NCBI RefSeq assembly: GCF_001625305.1
Contig: NW_017802469.1
Location: 505,077 to 569,076 of the forward strand
DNA: 64,000 nucleotides
Source: Branchiostoma belcheri
Lineage: Eukaryota > Chordata > Leptocardii > Amphioxiformes > Branchiostomatidae
Direction: 5' to 3'
The position numbers and the translations under genes are program-made. The notes below the pieces were generated by a model, which was given only the letters and a program-made list of their open reading frames with translations, had not been told where the DNA came from and did not search any database. This document shows positions 43,687 through 55,375 of the stretch, piece by piece (the stretch's first letter is position 1; every line of letters begins with the position of its first letter).

Positions 43687-44267
43687 TTTACCTTTTTGAA
43701 CCCGCGCTTTTTAGCCTGGTCGAGACTACTTATTGAAAGTTTCGCTACACTTCTCCTCTCGTTCATATCTATTAAGGAATGTTTCCTTCGATCGGTAAAA
43801 ATATCTACAGGTCCCAAGAGGAATAGGAACGAAATGTATGTATACATATATTATATACATATATCTAGTGTTCTACATGCACGGCGTATATTATCATATC
43901 AGAGGTATTTGTTCTCAAATAGTTAGTTTTCGTCACTATACTAGACTAGACACCTCTGCACAGAGAAAATGCTCAAAGGACAAACAAACAAACAAACAAA
44001 CAAACAAATCAACAACAAAATAGCTACAGTTTCACTGCCTCCCTACGTTTTTTGTTTCTTTTGAAACTTTTCCCCTTAAATTGAAGTTCATTGTATACTA
44101 GCATGTATTGTGTAACCCAATTGTAGAGAACGTATGCAATTCTGATGATATACATACAATTTTGTATATGCTATCTATAGCTACCTAACATTTAACATCA
44201 ATATAGCGAAAAACAGGTGTAAATTTGACACAGTTAATGTTTCCGGTTGTCAACGTCATCATCACTC
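43687..44267. other. AT-rich DNA with an (ACAA)n run
   Basis: (CAAA)n at 43981-44006. Otherwise I see no recognised feature. Confidence 0.4.
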
Positions 44268-44362
44268 CGGAGTCTGTAATCCGGAATCCACAGGGATGTA
44301 ATCCGGAATGCACACGGCTGTAATCCGGAATCCAGGCGGCTGTAATCCGGAATCCACGCGGC
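44268..44362. repeat. 22-base tandem repeat, four units
   Basis: CTGTAATCCGGAATCCACGC-type units repeat four times with small changes. Confidence 0.8.
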
Positions 44363-44557
44363 TCCGGTGCCTCAGGAAGCGTGGAAATGAAGAGCTCAGG
44401 CGGGATTTACGTCTCCCAGGCGGGCGTGCTGGGGACAGATGTGTGCGTTCTGGTAGGGAGGCGGCGCAGCGCGGCGGGGAGACGGGCGGGATGGCAGGCT
44501 GTAATCCCCGGGCTGCACCGGACAGCCGCCCGGTCACACCTCACACCACGTACGGGC

Positions 44558-44757
44558 GTAGCCTCCACCAGGCCTTTCTACGGAAATACGGATCGTAGAA
44601 TTCGGCAAAAAGGAGAGTGAAATTGGCCATGGCAGTCCGGCCGCGGGAAGGTTGTTTCTTTCCCTTATTTAGCGGCCAGTCAAACGCCAAGGCGGCCAAA
44701 CTCCCCTGGCAAATATTCTCCTGTATATATCCAGGGTAGTTAGTCTGGTAGAGACTA
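44558..44757. repeat. TIR element family K, single copy
   Basis: It runs from TAGCCTCCACCAGGCCTTTC to TAGTCTGGTAGAGACTA and is the inverse of the units at 63088-63717. Internal blocks CGGATCGTAGAATTCGGC and GCGGCCAGTCAAACGCC are shared. Confidence 0.75.
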
Positions 44758-44793
44758 GTACGGACGGGCAGACAACAGAGAACCGTGTTCTTT

Positions 44794-45290
44794 AGTTTTA
44801 CAACTATCGTACAATCGTTCTACGACTGCGAATCGAGGGAATTCTTGGGACTGTCGTAGACGTGTCGTAGAAAATACAGCTTTTTGTTACGACAAAAAAG
44901 CAGTCTTAGATCGTTCTTGGCGGTTGCTCTGTCACAGTTTTACAACTATCGTACAATCGTTGTACGACTGCGAATCAAAAGAATTATTGCGACTGTCGTG
45001 AACGTGTCGTTGAAAATTCAGCAGTTTTCTTACGACAAAAATGCGGCCGTAGCTCCTTGTCGAGGGTTGGTTGTGTCACAGTTTTACAACTATCGTACCA
45101 TCGTTGTACGACTACGAGGGAATTCTTGCGACAATCGTGAACGTGTCGTTGAAAATTCAGCAGTTTTGTTACGACAAAAATGCAGTCGTAGGTCCTTGTC
45201 GGCGGTTGATTGTGTCAATGTCTTACTTGAAAATTCCACATCAAAATCTTGCGACAACCACCCACAACGTAACAGTCCACGGAACTAGTC
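44794..45290. repeat. About 141-145-base tandem repeat, three units
   Basis: AGTTTTACAACTATCGTAC starts near 44794, 44935 and 45080. Units are rich in TCGT/ACGA. ORFs across the array are periodic by-products. A related non-tandem piece lies near 56040-56105. Confidence 0.85.
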
Positions 45291-45611
45291 TCTACCAGGC
45301 GTCTTCGGCTGCTAAAATTTAGCGAAACAAGGTGAATAATTTTCAAGAGGAGTTAGGCAGCCATGGTTTTGTCTGGAAATTGCATGTAGCTCAAATGTTG
45401 GCTATTTTTCCCATAAAATTATTCCTTTTTGGGCCAATTCTTAGTGATTTTGTCAGAATCTGAAGAGTTGAGGTAGAGACTACACTAGAAACTACACTTG
45501 AGAGCTGCTTGATATGATCAAAGATGGTAAAACAATGCCTCATAACTAAAGTCCCAATTTCAGTTCAAATCGTACATTTTTCCGGTGTATGAAACATGAA
45601 ATTAGAGTTTT

Positions 45612-45915
45612 AGAAAAAATATTATAGCTTCGTTTCATTATATGTGCAAAGCATTGTATCATTGCTAAAAAAGGTGCTTCAAAAACATATAGTGGTAAAA
45701 CTGAAAAGTAACAAGTTGAAAATTGGCCGCACCAGTAATTGAAAGATATTAAGTGTGAAAAAATAATAGAAAAAATATTATAGCTCCGTTTCATTATTTG
45801 TGCAAAGCATTGTATCATTGCTAAAAAATGTGCTTCAAAAACATATAGTGGTAAAACTGAAAAGTAACAAGTTGAAAATTGGCCGCACCAGTAATTGAAA
45901 GATATTAAGTGTGCG
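45612..45915. repeat. About 157-base tandem duplication, two units
   Basis: GAAAAAATATTATAGCT...AGATATTAAGTGTG occurs twice almost identically. The 161-residue minus-strand ORF that spans it repeats itself for the same reason. Confidence 0.85.
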
Positions 45916-47040
45916 AGTAAAAAGGAATTTGTGGCCTGTGCTTGTATAAATGTCATATAATGACCAGTATTACACAATTGAAAAATGTATATCAAAAAGT
46001 CGTTAGGTTTCGGCGGGCGGTCGTGTATCAAAACGTCAGAATAATTGCGGGAAATTGGACTGAAGTGACGAATAACGGGCTATGATTACGGTCCACTCTG
46101 TACGCGAAGTCATGAATCTTCATCCTGTGAATTAAGTACTCACTTTTTCCATTGCACGGCTGTGTTGGTGTGACATTAGTTCCAATTTGCGGCCGGAGTC
46201 AGCGTCTCTCACTCAGAACCAATTTCAGTCCTACAGAACAAGACAAGGGAACGAAAACCCATAAATAATAATTACCCCACCTTATGAAACAAACTCCTGA
46301 AAACAAAAAACACAAAAAGTAAGAAACAATAGATCTAGAAAAAGTCAAGGATCAGAATCATATGAACCCTAAAATTTGGGAACTGATAATGTTTTATATT
46401 GAATTCACAGATATTAAGTTTATATTAAGCATATAAACTATCCCACTACGCGTAGGTAATATAATATCTTTTGCCTACAAGTTTGCTTTATTGAATTATC
46501 AAATAAACGCGTCCACATGAAAAATGATAGAGGGATGGTCTATATTTTGATGTATGTAATCAGTACTTTATTTATTGAGCAGTAAAAATAAGTTGGCGAC
46601 CCATTCTTCAAAACTACGATTTCTTTATTGCTCAGAGGCAAGAATTATTTTCTAATAATCTTTCCACAATTTCGTATTAAACTAATTTTGGAGGATAATA
46701 TTACTGTAACAATCCAAACTTACATACATGCGAATATCATACCTTCACCCAAAAATAAAACAATATACAGAAATAAGCCCTGCCTGGCGTATTTTATGTA
46801 AAAACATCAACGTTCAATCATAATTGTTATAAATCATATAATTATCGTGGTGTGAAAATAATCAATATAAATATTTAATATGAAATAATTAGTGATATCA
46901 CTGAACTCATACTTCAAAAACTAAAAAGAAAATGATTAAAATCATAACGATAAAATCAACAAAGATGTGAGTGAAGTTTCGGTGGCGGTTATATTTTAAA
47001 ATTTAAAAGTCCAGTTTAAAAAAAAGCCGTTAAAAACGGC
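45916..47040. other. Unique AT-rich DNA
   Basis: The part at 46010-46240 is less AT-rich and free of repeats. The rest (46250-47040) is very AT-rich with no feature recognised. Confidence 0.3.
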
Positions 47041-47420
47041 CTAATCCCTCGACATCTGTTAATACCACGCTAGAGGAAGGATGACATAATCAACGTCCCC
47101 TCAACAACAATGTAATGCAATTAAGCCGAGGTAATTAACGCTGTAATTGTAGTTTCCGGTTGGGTGATGATTGGCAGTTTATAGCAGGCGCGGGGCAAGA
47201 GTTCCACACATACCCCATGTAATTAATGTTTGTGTTTCGGTAAAGTCTCTCCGGAGCGGCTCTATTATACTGAACCCGGCGACTCTGACACTCGGAGATG
47301 TCTCCATCAATTCCCGGAAAATAGTTTCCAGAGCGGCCAGATGGAATATTAACGGCAATCACTCCGCAGTATGAGTAAACTGGGCAGTTTATTAGCACGT
47401 TTTGTTTAATTGGGGCAATT
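47040..47420. promoter_or_regulatory. Possible regulatory block rich in homeodomain-like motifs
   Basis: Repeat-free DNA with several TAATTA/TAATTG cores (near 47132, 47220, 47232 and 47408) between GC-richer segments, surrounded by AT-rich sequence. The composition resembles conserved non-coding elements, but without alignment this is only a suggestion. Confidence 0.2.
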
Positions 47421-47635
47421 CAGTCATGGGGAAAAGTCAGTGATGTGTTGTTTTTATTATTACTGTGTCATGCTAATGTAAATATTAAGTAAAATACGTT
47501 TATTTTAAGTTCATGCCCTAAAACAATGACTTCTTCTGTGTAAGAAAATAGGAAGAGGTAATATTTAACTCAATTAGGGAATTCTTTTGTTGGATATATT
47601 TGGTTTATTGACAATCATTGAAGGACCAATCACGT

Positions 47636-48094
47636 TGAAGGCATCTCCATCGCGTGATTAAAAACGACGCTCATTGGACGCCGACTCTTGTCGCTGATTG
47701 GCTACAAAGCCGCGCACGATTTCATTGGCTGCTGTCCTTGGTGCTGATTTCACAATCGCCAACATGTAGTTTTCATTGGTGGATGTATGGGCGATAAACT
47801 TTGGTAACTTTTATGGTTCCAAAAGTTCCTTTAGCGTCTTGACAACATCTTATTTTTTACAACTTGCTTAGAACTTGTATATTACGTCAAGACGCATACA
47901 CCGGGACAAGGCGACACCAAAGCGCATCTTTTTTTCCCATTAGCAAAAATCCTTTAATCGCTGCGCCCCGTATCGGCAGCGAGGAATGTTCCAAAGTATC
48001 CCTCCCGCGTCTCCGTGTCAGTTATCTACCGGCATTAACCGCTTCCCTTTCCGCCGAGAGTCAGCGTTTACGCTGGGGGAATGGGCTATAAAAC
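47636..48094 (+). promoter_or_regulatory. Promoter-like module: five CCAAT boxes then TATAAAA
   Basis: CCAAT (47636-47640) and four inverse copies ATTGG (47673, 47697, 47724, 47775) lie within 145 bases. GGGCTATAAAACTAACCC (TATA at 48087) follows about 310 bases later. Downstream, an ATG near 48168 opens a short frame with a GTGAGT donor near 48225. I recognise no product. It might be a first exon, a non-coding RNA promoter or chance. Confidence 0.35.
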
Positions 48095-48654
48095 TAACCC
48101 GGGAGATTTGGCGGTGTCCGGGTAGGACGGCCCTTTAGAAAGCGGGCTCATCCCCTCGCCGTGTGATGTATATGCGGGAGCTATCGGCGCGACTCATTGC
48201 CGCACTCACCGGCTTTACGGCCCGCGTGAGTCGGCGAGTTTCCCCGCCCGACAACTTCCCCTCACCGACCATAAATTAAAAGACTCATAATGTTTTCATT
48301 TGCGCGCGCGTTCCATCACGCCAAGCCTAGCGGGCGGCGGCAATTTGTAATTTTTGTCATAATTAGCACTCTTACACGGGGATTTGGTGCGGGGAAAATT
48401 GCGATATTACAAACTTAATGGAATAGCTTGTATTATCCACACTACAATGGAGAATGCATTTGTCTTTATCGAGAGACGTCGATACGCGTGCTGAGTGAGT
48501 GGCTTTTTGACGTGTTTGACAAATTCTGTTGATTAAGTTAGCTTAGGGTAGTTTTTCTTCGGGGAAGGAGGCGGCGAGGACTGGGCGCCGCGCGGGGAAT
48601 GACGCCGGAAGGGCGACAGGGGTTCACGCTGGAGAAAACTCCACAAAAATTTGG

Positions 48655-48850
48655 TACAAGAATAAAAAAAAATTAAAAATAGAAAAAAAATTAAAAATAA
48701 GAAATAAAAAATTAAAAATTAAAAAAATAAAAAGTTAAAAAATGATACAAAATTTAAAAAAATGAAAAAATACACAAAATTACAAAATTGCAAAGTTAAA
48801 AGAATATCAAAAAATTAAAAAGAGAAAAATTATAGAATTTCACAGCTAAA
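48655..48850. repeat. A/T low-complexity tract
   Basis: Irregular AAATTAAAAAT units. Beyond it, to about 49230, runs a diverged repeat of TTTCTAAATA...AAAATT...CCACAT type with a period near 65-70 bases. Confidence 0.7.
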
Positions 48851-49688
48851 GTATTCAATTACTCTTTAAAAATGTCGTTCCGAAACAACAAAATTATTAA
48901 ATTCACAGCTAAAATGCCACATTACATTGTGTAAAAAAAGCTATTTTGAAACATAACACATAACATTATGAAGAAAAGTTTCCAGATGAGAAAAATAACA
49001 CATTGTATATCGAAACTAGCTACCACATAAAATCGTAAAAAAAGGCTCGTTTCTAAATAAAAAGATTAAATCTTATAGCAAAGCTACCACATCACATTGT
49101 GAAAAAAGCCAGTTTTTAAATAGCAAAATTATCAAATACCGAAACTACTGCATAACATTGTAAAAAAAACTCCGTTTCTAGATAATAAAATTACCAGATT
49201 TTCCACCCAAACTGCCATATAACCTGACATTCTCCCACTACAATCAAGATATTACAACAGCGTTCTGAGAATAGTTCTATTTCTAAAACCGGCAGCCGCA
49301 AAATTAGCGTAAAGCAGACCGTCATTACTTCTATGAGAAATACCCCAGCTTAAACAAACATTCCCGGAATAGACTCATTCATAAGCGGCTGACATGGGCA
49401 TGTGTTATGTCAACACTTGGCACTGATGAGTACAAATGGAGGAATTCAACCGCTCCATCTTATGTTTTGGGACGGATTGTGGTTTATAAATGAAGCAAAG
49501 ACACACTGTCAACAAAATAACCCATCTGTTAAAGTCTATATACTCAGAATATTAAAAAAAAAACTTAGGTAACTTTGGGTAAAAAGAACTTGGATAACCT
49601 TGCAACGTTATGTTCATAAATTTGACATATTTGCCAGCAATTGATGTATATTTCTTTACTGATTTCTAAAATTTTACAATTTTTAAAA

Positions 49689-49945
49689 ACTCCATGAAGG
49701 AGGAGTGGTTTTCAGTGCGTATGTCTGTCTGTGCGTGCGTTTGTGTTTCGTTGAACAGCATAAGTCAAGATGCTATGGATAACTTTTGATGATATTTAGT
49801 AGGTGGGTAGGTCATGGGAAGATGAAGGTCAAGGTCGATTTGGTCCTAGCGCCCTTCCTGAGAACTGCAGATAAGCGTCCATTTTTTGCATTTTCTGTTC
49901 TGGTACTTTTCTGTATTGAAGATCATTGTCTACATTGTATGCAAT
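49689..49945. repeat. Interspersed repeat family G, second copy
   Basis: CTCCATGAAGGAGGAGTGG, CTGTCTGTGCGTGCG, GTGTTTCGTTGAACAGCATA and GATGAAGGTCAAGGTCG follow the same order as in 10234-10760. Confidence 0.6.
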
Positions 49946-50133
49946 CTTATTTCGTTGTAACTTATAATGATTACGTAGAATCAGTCAAAATAAATTGCGA
50001 CCAGTCAATCCGTTATAAACTCTTATATCAATCTTGTTCAGACTAAATCTTTATGAAACTTTACAAAATTTTGAGTTTTCCATGAAAGACAATAGTGTGC
50101 ACCTACATTGTTCGTTCCATACAACTAGTAGCA

Positions 50134-50336
50134 TGAGTAAAGAGGCCATCTACACCAGGGCATTACAACCATCCCTCAACAGAGACGGGAGGCGCCACGG
50201 ACTTTCTGCAACCTATGATCCACTGCTCACGGAGTCACGTGTGTTTCTGCGTGACGTCACGGAAGCGGTGGATTGCTCATTCCTTGACAAAGACTGGAGT
50301 TGTACAGTCAAAAATTTGGGTGAGTCCAATTTCTTG
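50134..50336 (+). mobile_element. Probable Penelope-type GIY-YIG C-terminal fragment
   Basis: The frame encodes SKEAIYTRALQPSLNRDGR then GLSATYDPLL. An (R/K)EAI-IR--PSLNRDGG-Y-L---YD-LL block is the usual C-terminal end of the GIY-YIG endonuclease domain of many Penelope-like retroelements. Only the tail is present. Confidence 0.5.
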
Positions 50337-50849
50337 TGTTAGAAATTACCGTTTAAACTTGCTTCATAACTAGTAGCATGACTTATAAATATGTCCCGCA
50401 GTAGTGATATGAAACAAGTTGTGTAGCGCCGCCCCAACACTTGTAGGGAAAGACAAATTTCTCTACGGCAGCGTAGCGGGAACACTAAGTGATCTATGGA
50501 AATAATACCTGACAATATCCACACATCAAAACGGGCGCCGTTAATATTTGGATCTCCTTTCTTGCAGCACACATCTATCAAAGCAAGTTTTTCCAATCTT
50601 CTAGATGTTGCCAACGCCTTGGAATTGATATAAACGACTAGGAGGTTGGGCTTTAGTAGATAGACACCCGTGTATCCACTCCCCAACGATTCATCTTCGT
50701 CTAAAGTTTGCAACTTTTGTCTGTTCACGGTCGTAAGATCTTTGCGAGGTCCGAGAGACCTCCTAGTGTCGTCTTTATATCAATCGCATCTTTACTGAAG
50801 TGTGGAGGGCAGCCCCGAAAATCTATGGGGAGAGTCCCGCCTCTAACTC

Positions 50850-52019
50850 GTAAAAGTGTCCGCTAAAGTTCCAACCGAACTCGTCAGAGTTTGTTGTGGT
50901 AGCTTTAGGCCATGTTGATTTGATCGTATGGATGACATCATCTGTGAACCCCAAAATTGACGCGAGCGTGCGAATACTTGAAAAAAAATTGTCCGCTAAA
51001 GTTCCACCCGAACTCGTCAGAGTTTGTTGTTGTTGACTTAGCTTTAGGCCATGTTGATTTGATAATATGGATGACATCCTCTGGGAACCCCAAAACTGAT
51101 GCGAGCGTGCGAATAAAAACCTTCGGCATAAAAGTGTCCGCTAAAAGTTCCAACCGAACTCGTCAGAGTTTGGTGCACTTAGCTTTAGGCCATATTGATT
51201 TGATTGTATGGATGACATTATCTGGGAACCCCAAAACTGACGCGAGCGTGCGAATAAAAACCTTCGGCATGAAAATGTCCGCCAAAGTTCCACCCGAACT
51301 CGTCAGAGTTTGTTGACTTAGCTTTAGGCCATGTTGATTTGATTACTAGTATATGGATGCCATCCTCTGGGAACCCCAAAACTGATGCGAGCGCGCGAAT
51401 AAAAACTTTCGGCATAAAAGTGTCCGCCAAAGTTCCACCCGAACTCGTCAGAGTTTGTTGACTTAGCTTTAGGCCATGTTGATTTGATTATATGGATGAC
51501 ATCGTCTAGGAACCCCAAAACTGATGCGAGCGTGCGAATAAAAACCTTCGGCATAAAAGTGTCCGCCGAAGTTCCACCCGAACTCGTCAGAGTTTGTTGA
51601 CTTAGCTTTAGGCCATGTTGATTTGGTTATATGGACGACATCCTCTGGGAACCCCGAAACTGATGCGAGCGTGCGAATAAAAAAAGTTTGGCAACGTTGC
51701 CTCCATTATAAAATCGACGTAGCAATGAAGGTTGAACAAATGACTAAACCCAGAATATGGTATGGCGAATAATTTTTATTTCTTCACATTTTCTTCTTTT
51801 CCTTTGGAATTGATTTTGGCATTAGTATCATTTTGACAATGAAAGCAAAGACAATAGTATTATTTTCAATATTTGTTTTGCAATTTACGGCATATATTTG
51901 TTCATTTTGCATGCAGCTGCTTTGTGCGATTTACAGTAAGGTCGAAAACGTTTTTTTTGGAAACGGACAAAAATTCATGCGCGCGTGGATGCCATCCATA
52001 TAATCAAATCAACATGGCC
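50850..52019. repeat. Harbinger-like TIR element with left arm amplified six-fold
   Basis: Six units of 139-145 bases each contain TTTAGGCCATGTTGATTTGA and ATGGATGACATC (GGCC starts at 50908, 51047, 51188, 51327, 51472 and 51611). At 51978-52019 a single inverted end (GATGCCATCCATATAATCAA then ATCAACATGGCC) is followed by TTT. The arms resemble MITE family B (ATGGATGACATC next to the terminus). Between is AT-rich, non-coding DNA. Confidence 0.75.
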
Positions 52020-52445
52020 TTTATATGGCCACCGGTCCATTCAACTTCCTCCTGGAATCTACACGTCCGTCCCACGCCGTCCCTCTATTCATTTTCCTGG
52101 AAGCTGACATCTATCACGTCACAAGGGCGTGTCCGCAATCAGTGCTGTAGTCCCATCTCTTTCAACAATATTAGTGACGGGACATCCCATTTCAAAGTAG
52201 GGGGTAGCAACAGTATGCAGTAATTCTCTTGACTGCAAAAAACTACAAACTTCAAACAGACTCTTGCATATATTTTCGAACCATCATTTTGCATAGCCAT
52301 TGAATAGTAGCTAACGAATCTAGTTTAGTTTTGTCTAGTCTCAAAATGTCATAGTTTGTAAAATATCTGAATCAGCAATTTTGCTTAGAAAAGTAACTAA
52401 AAATCTAGTTTAGTTTTGTCAAGTCTCAAAGTCTCAAAATCTATA
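52020..52445. other. Spacer, nothing recognised except a short duplication
   Basis: ATCTAGTTTAGTTTTGTC occurs near 52318 and 52403, each followed by AAGTCTCAAA or AGTCTCAAAATG. Confidence 0.4.
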
Positions 52446-52705
52446 GTTATGTTTACCGAAGGAAAACATATTGTTTTTGCTCCGTTTCTTCTTCCTCTTC
52501 CTCTCCAAACAAATAAGGTCAGTGACCTGAACCAGACGTCTGTCAACATGGTAACTAGTGTTGGGTTACATCTTGCTGCAATTTTATAGCAGGAGGGATT
52601 TAGACTCCTAGCCTGTTTGACCATATATATGAATGTGTTTGAGTAAGAATTAATTGAGAGTAGACTATAGCGAAGGTAAACATTATGCGTTTTCTTTGCT
52701 TTATA
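52446..52705. repeat. Interspersed repeat family F, copy 3
   Basis: ATGTTTACCGAAGGAAAACA at the left, CGAAGGTAAACATTATGCGT at the right, and the family's central blocks. Confidence 0.75.
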
Positions 52706-53104
52706 GTTTGCAGATATATAATTTTTTCTATAACAGTGTTGGTTGGCTAGGGCGTGTACCAACTTAACAACTTTTCTTCCCGCCCACCCCCTGAACTTTT
52801 CCCGAATGGACTTGTCCGCCGTGATGCATTGCGACGATCTATCACGGTAAGTGCGCGTGCGGGTCTCAGCCATCAATCCTGCGCGCCGGGCACGGAGGGG
52901 CACACGGGCCCACCCGACCGCGTCCGCAAGTTTTATAACTCTCCCCCAGTCCATCTTTCCTTCCCGCCATCAATCTCCCGTGTCCTACGGCCCATGGAAT
53001 TTTTATGAATCTCTTACTTTCCTAGATCCCCCTCCCTCAATTCATTTCCCCGCACTCGTCAATCTGTCTTGTTCTAGAGTAAGCACAGAAGTTGGGAGGT
53101 GGGT

Positions 53105-53310
53105 ATGACTTATGTATGAGCTGCGCTATCGTTTACATAATGGTTCCCACAAAGCAAAAATAGGCAGATATATAAAGGACTGTTTTGTTATTAGAAAAAT
53201 ACGGAAACTTGTGATTAGCCCACTCGATTGTAACACTTTATCAAAGACTTGCTCCATGTTGTTTGCACCTACAATTAGCCCTCGGGCATGTATTTGAAAT
53301 AAACTTCTAT
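53105..53310 (+). mobile_element. LINE 3'-end fragment
   Basis: The last ~50 bases (CACCTACAATTAGCCCTCGG then GCATGTATTTGAAATAAAC) match the 3' end of the LINE at 42550-42597 (CGCAATTAGCCTTCGGGCAT). It carries no intact reading frame. Confidence 0.6.
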
Positions 53311-53342
53311 AAAAGCCCCGTAGTGCCAGGCCCAAAACTTCT

Positions 53343-53494
53343 TATCGGGCCGTTAGCCGATTTCCTTCGGCAGCCAAGAGCCCTTCGCCCGCCTATCCAT
53401 AGTAAAAATCGGGCTCAACTACCCCCTAGCTGTAATTTAGATAGGCGGGCGAAGGGCTCTTGGCTGCCGAAGGAAAACGGCTAACGGCCCGATA
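53343..53494. repeat. Long near-perfect hairpin, about 57-base arms
   Basis: TATCGGGCCGTTAGCCGATT then CCTTCGGCAGCCAAGAGCCC and CTTCGCCCGCCTAT is inverted at 53436-53494 with about one to two mismatches. The loop is about 38 bases. It is non-coding. Confidence 0.9.
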
Positions 53495-53544
53495 CTAGTC
53501 TGGTACACCCAGGGTACAAACTTTTCCGTAAACTGAAATCTACA

Positions 53545-53787
53545 TAGCCTGGGTTCCAGATAGTGCCAGACCTATATAGCACACTAGGCACAAAGTTAGC
53601 CAGCATGCATGGAACAGTCTGGCACCCAGGCTAGGTACCAGACTGTTACCAGGGCCTACACAGGCCAGTTCCTCGGCTCCAGGGCCCACATACCCCCAAG
53701 GAAATTATACCACAACCCCCTAAGTCGACCAAGGACCACGCTGGCTAACTCTTGGCTTTGTGTGCTATGGGTCTGGTAACCAGGCTA
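53545..53787. repeat. Foldback element family M, imperfect
   Basis: TAGCCTGGGTTCCAGATAGT at the left, then ATAGCACAC and AGTTAGCC; the right has GGCTAACT, GTGTGCTAT and GGTAACCAGGCTA. The ends match the foldbacks at 57330 and 57596. Confidence 0.65.
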
Positions 53788-54109
53788 CTGTGTCCCGGTT
53801 CCAAAACTTCTTCGCAACAGTGTTGCTAGGGCCTATCCAGTGTATAGCTAAAAGATTTCAAGCGCGTTCCGCAACTTTTGTTGTATATGGCGGCGCCTAT
53901 CGTCCTTTCTACTGCCCTTGGACCACACAGGTGGTGCAAGCAAGTCATAAAGATATAATACATCATAAATCAGTGGATAATAAATCCGTGTGTTTTTTCT
54001 AGATTATTAGATGATTTAATGTGGTATTATTGTAGCGTTAGCCGATTTTAGCGAGGCATTTGACAAGATACAGGTAACTGCCATGGTTAGGTAGCCTTAC
54101 AAATAGACC

Positions 54110-54450
54110 TGATTAGCGGCGTTGTCATGGGAATGAATCCCCTGAGCTAGCCAATCAGGGCGCAGGATTTGTGGTATCAATTTCACTCCCGCACAAATGT
54201 ATTCTGCTGCGGTCCCCGCGGATAGGACGTTCATTTATGGCGGGGGAGAGGGAGGTCAAGTTACTTTTCGATGCGGTGCGGGCCCAAGGGACCACAACTA
54301 ATTTTCCATTTTGTGGCGCGCGCAGTAGATAGATTACTACTTTATTTGCTGCTGTTGGAAATGAGATAGCGAGAGATGACTCCACCACAGCGCCACAACG
54401 CTACCTGATTGAGATGTATTGCTAAATTAATCTGTGTGTGCCGGCCATTT
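54110..54450. promoter_or_regulatory. Repeat-free, GC-balanced block, possible regulatory DNA
   Basis: Unique sequence (GGCGGGGGAGAGGGAGGTCA, TAGATTACTACTTTATTTGC and similar) between repeats. No gene or specific motif is certain. A 77-residue minus-strand ORF is probably chance. Confidence 0.15.
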
Positions 54451-54451
54451 T

Positions 54452-54575
54452 TTTTTCAGACTGAAATTATTCACTTATTGGGTGGGCTCTAGATTCGGGG
54501 ACTCGAGATAATTTTTTTAGACTGAAATTATTCACTTATTGGGTGGGCGCCAGATTCGGGGACTTGAGATAAGGT
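54452..54575. repeat. Direct duplication of about 64 bases
   Basis: AGACTGAAATTATTCACTTA...GGGGACT(C/T)GAGATAA occurs twice. Confidence 0.8.
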
Positions 54576-55074
54576 GCCAAAATCGCTTTTTTTTTATCTC
54601 GCTTTGCGATATCGAATTCCAGGCCCGATACTCAATTCAGCCTTCTAGGTAACGTCTCAATTCTTTAAATGTCACCAACTAGTGATATAGCACAAGAACG
54701 GCATTGTCACATAGAGATACTTCAACAACTTTGTTTTACCACTTTCTAAGCAATGTACAACATCGACTGTTACAAAGTATAAAATTTGAATGGAATAGAA
54801 AATATTTGCTGCATGAAGACTTATTTCATTCTGTATTTCGTAAAGATGGTAAAAACAGAAATTATATTGCGGGTGTGACTCTGGGAACGAGAGCCTGGAC
54901 ATATGGGTGTAGGTTTATATCCAGAATTATCAGTGCCGAAAGAAAATTCTTCGCTAATGTGTCAAAACTAAATCAAAATCTACCAGAAAAGATGGAAATA
55001 TAAAAAGAAATGGTGTATTCTATAGATGAAAATAATGTTTCATTCTGCGACTTTCTAATCTGAAAGGATACTAG

Positions 55075-55375
55075 ATTTTTTTTTCTAAAAATGACTGGCA
55101 TTGACTGCCCTTTTCAAGATGTTTTTCTAGAAATGACTGCCCTTTTCTAGATTTTTTTCTAGAAATATCTGCCCTTTTTCTAAATTTTTTTTCCGAAAAT
55201 GTCTGCCCTTTTTCTGGATTTCTTCAAAGAATAACTTCCCTTTTCCTAGATTTTTTGAAGAAAATGTCTGTCATTTTTCTAGATTTTTTTTCAGAAAATG
55301 TCTGCCCTTTTTCTAGATTTTTTTTTCAGAAAATGTCTGCCATTTTTCTAGTTTCTTCTCAAAATGTCTGCCCTT
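55075..55375. repeat. Minisatellite of TTTTTCTAGA...AAATGTCTGCCC units
   Basis: About nine irregular units of 30-38 bases. Confidence 0.8.

Noticed and set aside
45546..46031. 161-residue ORF with an internal repeat
   Set aside because: It spans a 157-base non-coding tandem duplication whose length permits an open frame; no signature, no splice sites.
50339..50728. 129-residue minus-strand ORF
   Set aside because: No recognisable domain, no Kozak or splice support and no paralogue; left out as probably chance.
52801..52855. Possible first exon (MDLSAVMHCDDLSR followed by GTAAGT)
   Set aside because: The donor matches consensus, but no promoter motif, downstream exon or homology supports it.
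54704..55003. 99-residue plus-strand ORF with mixed charged and aromatic residues
   Set aside because: Could be part of an unknown transposon protein, but I recognise no family and no termini.
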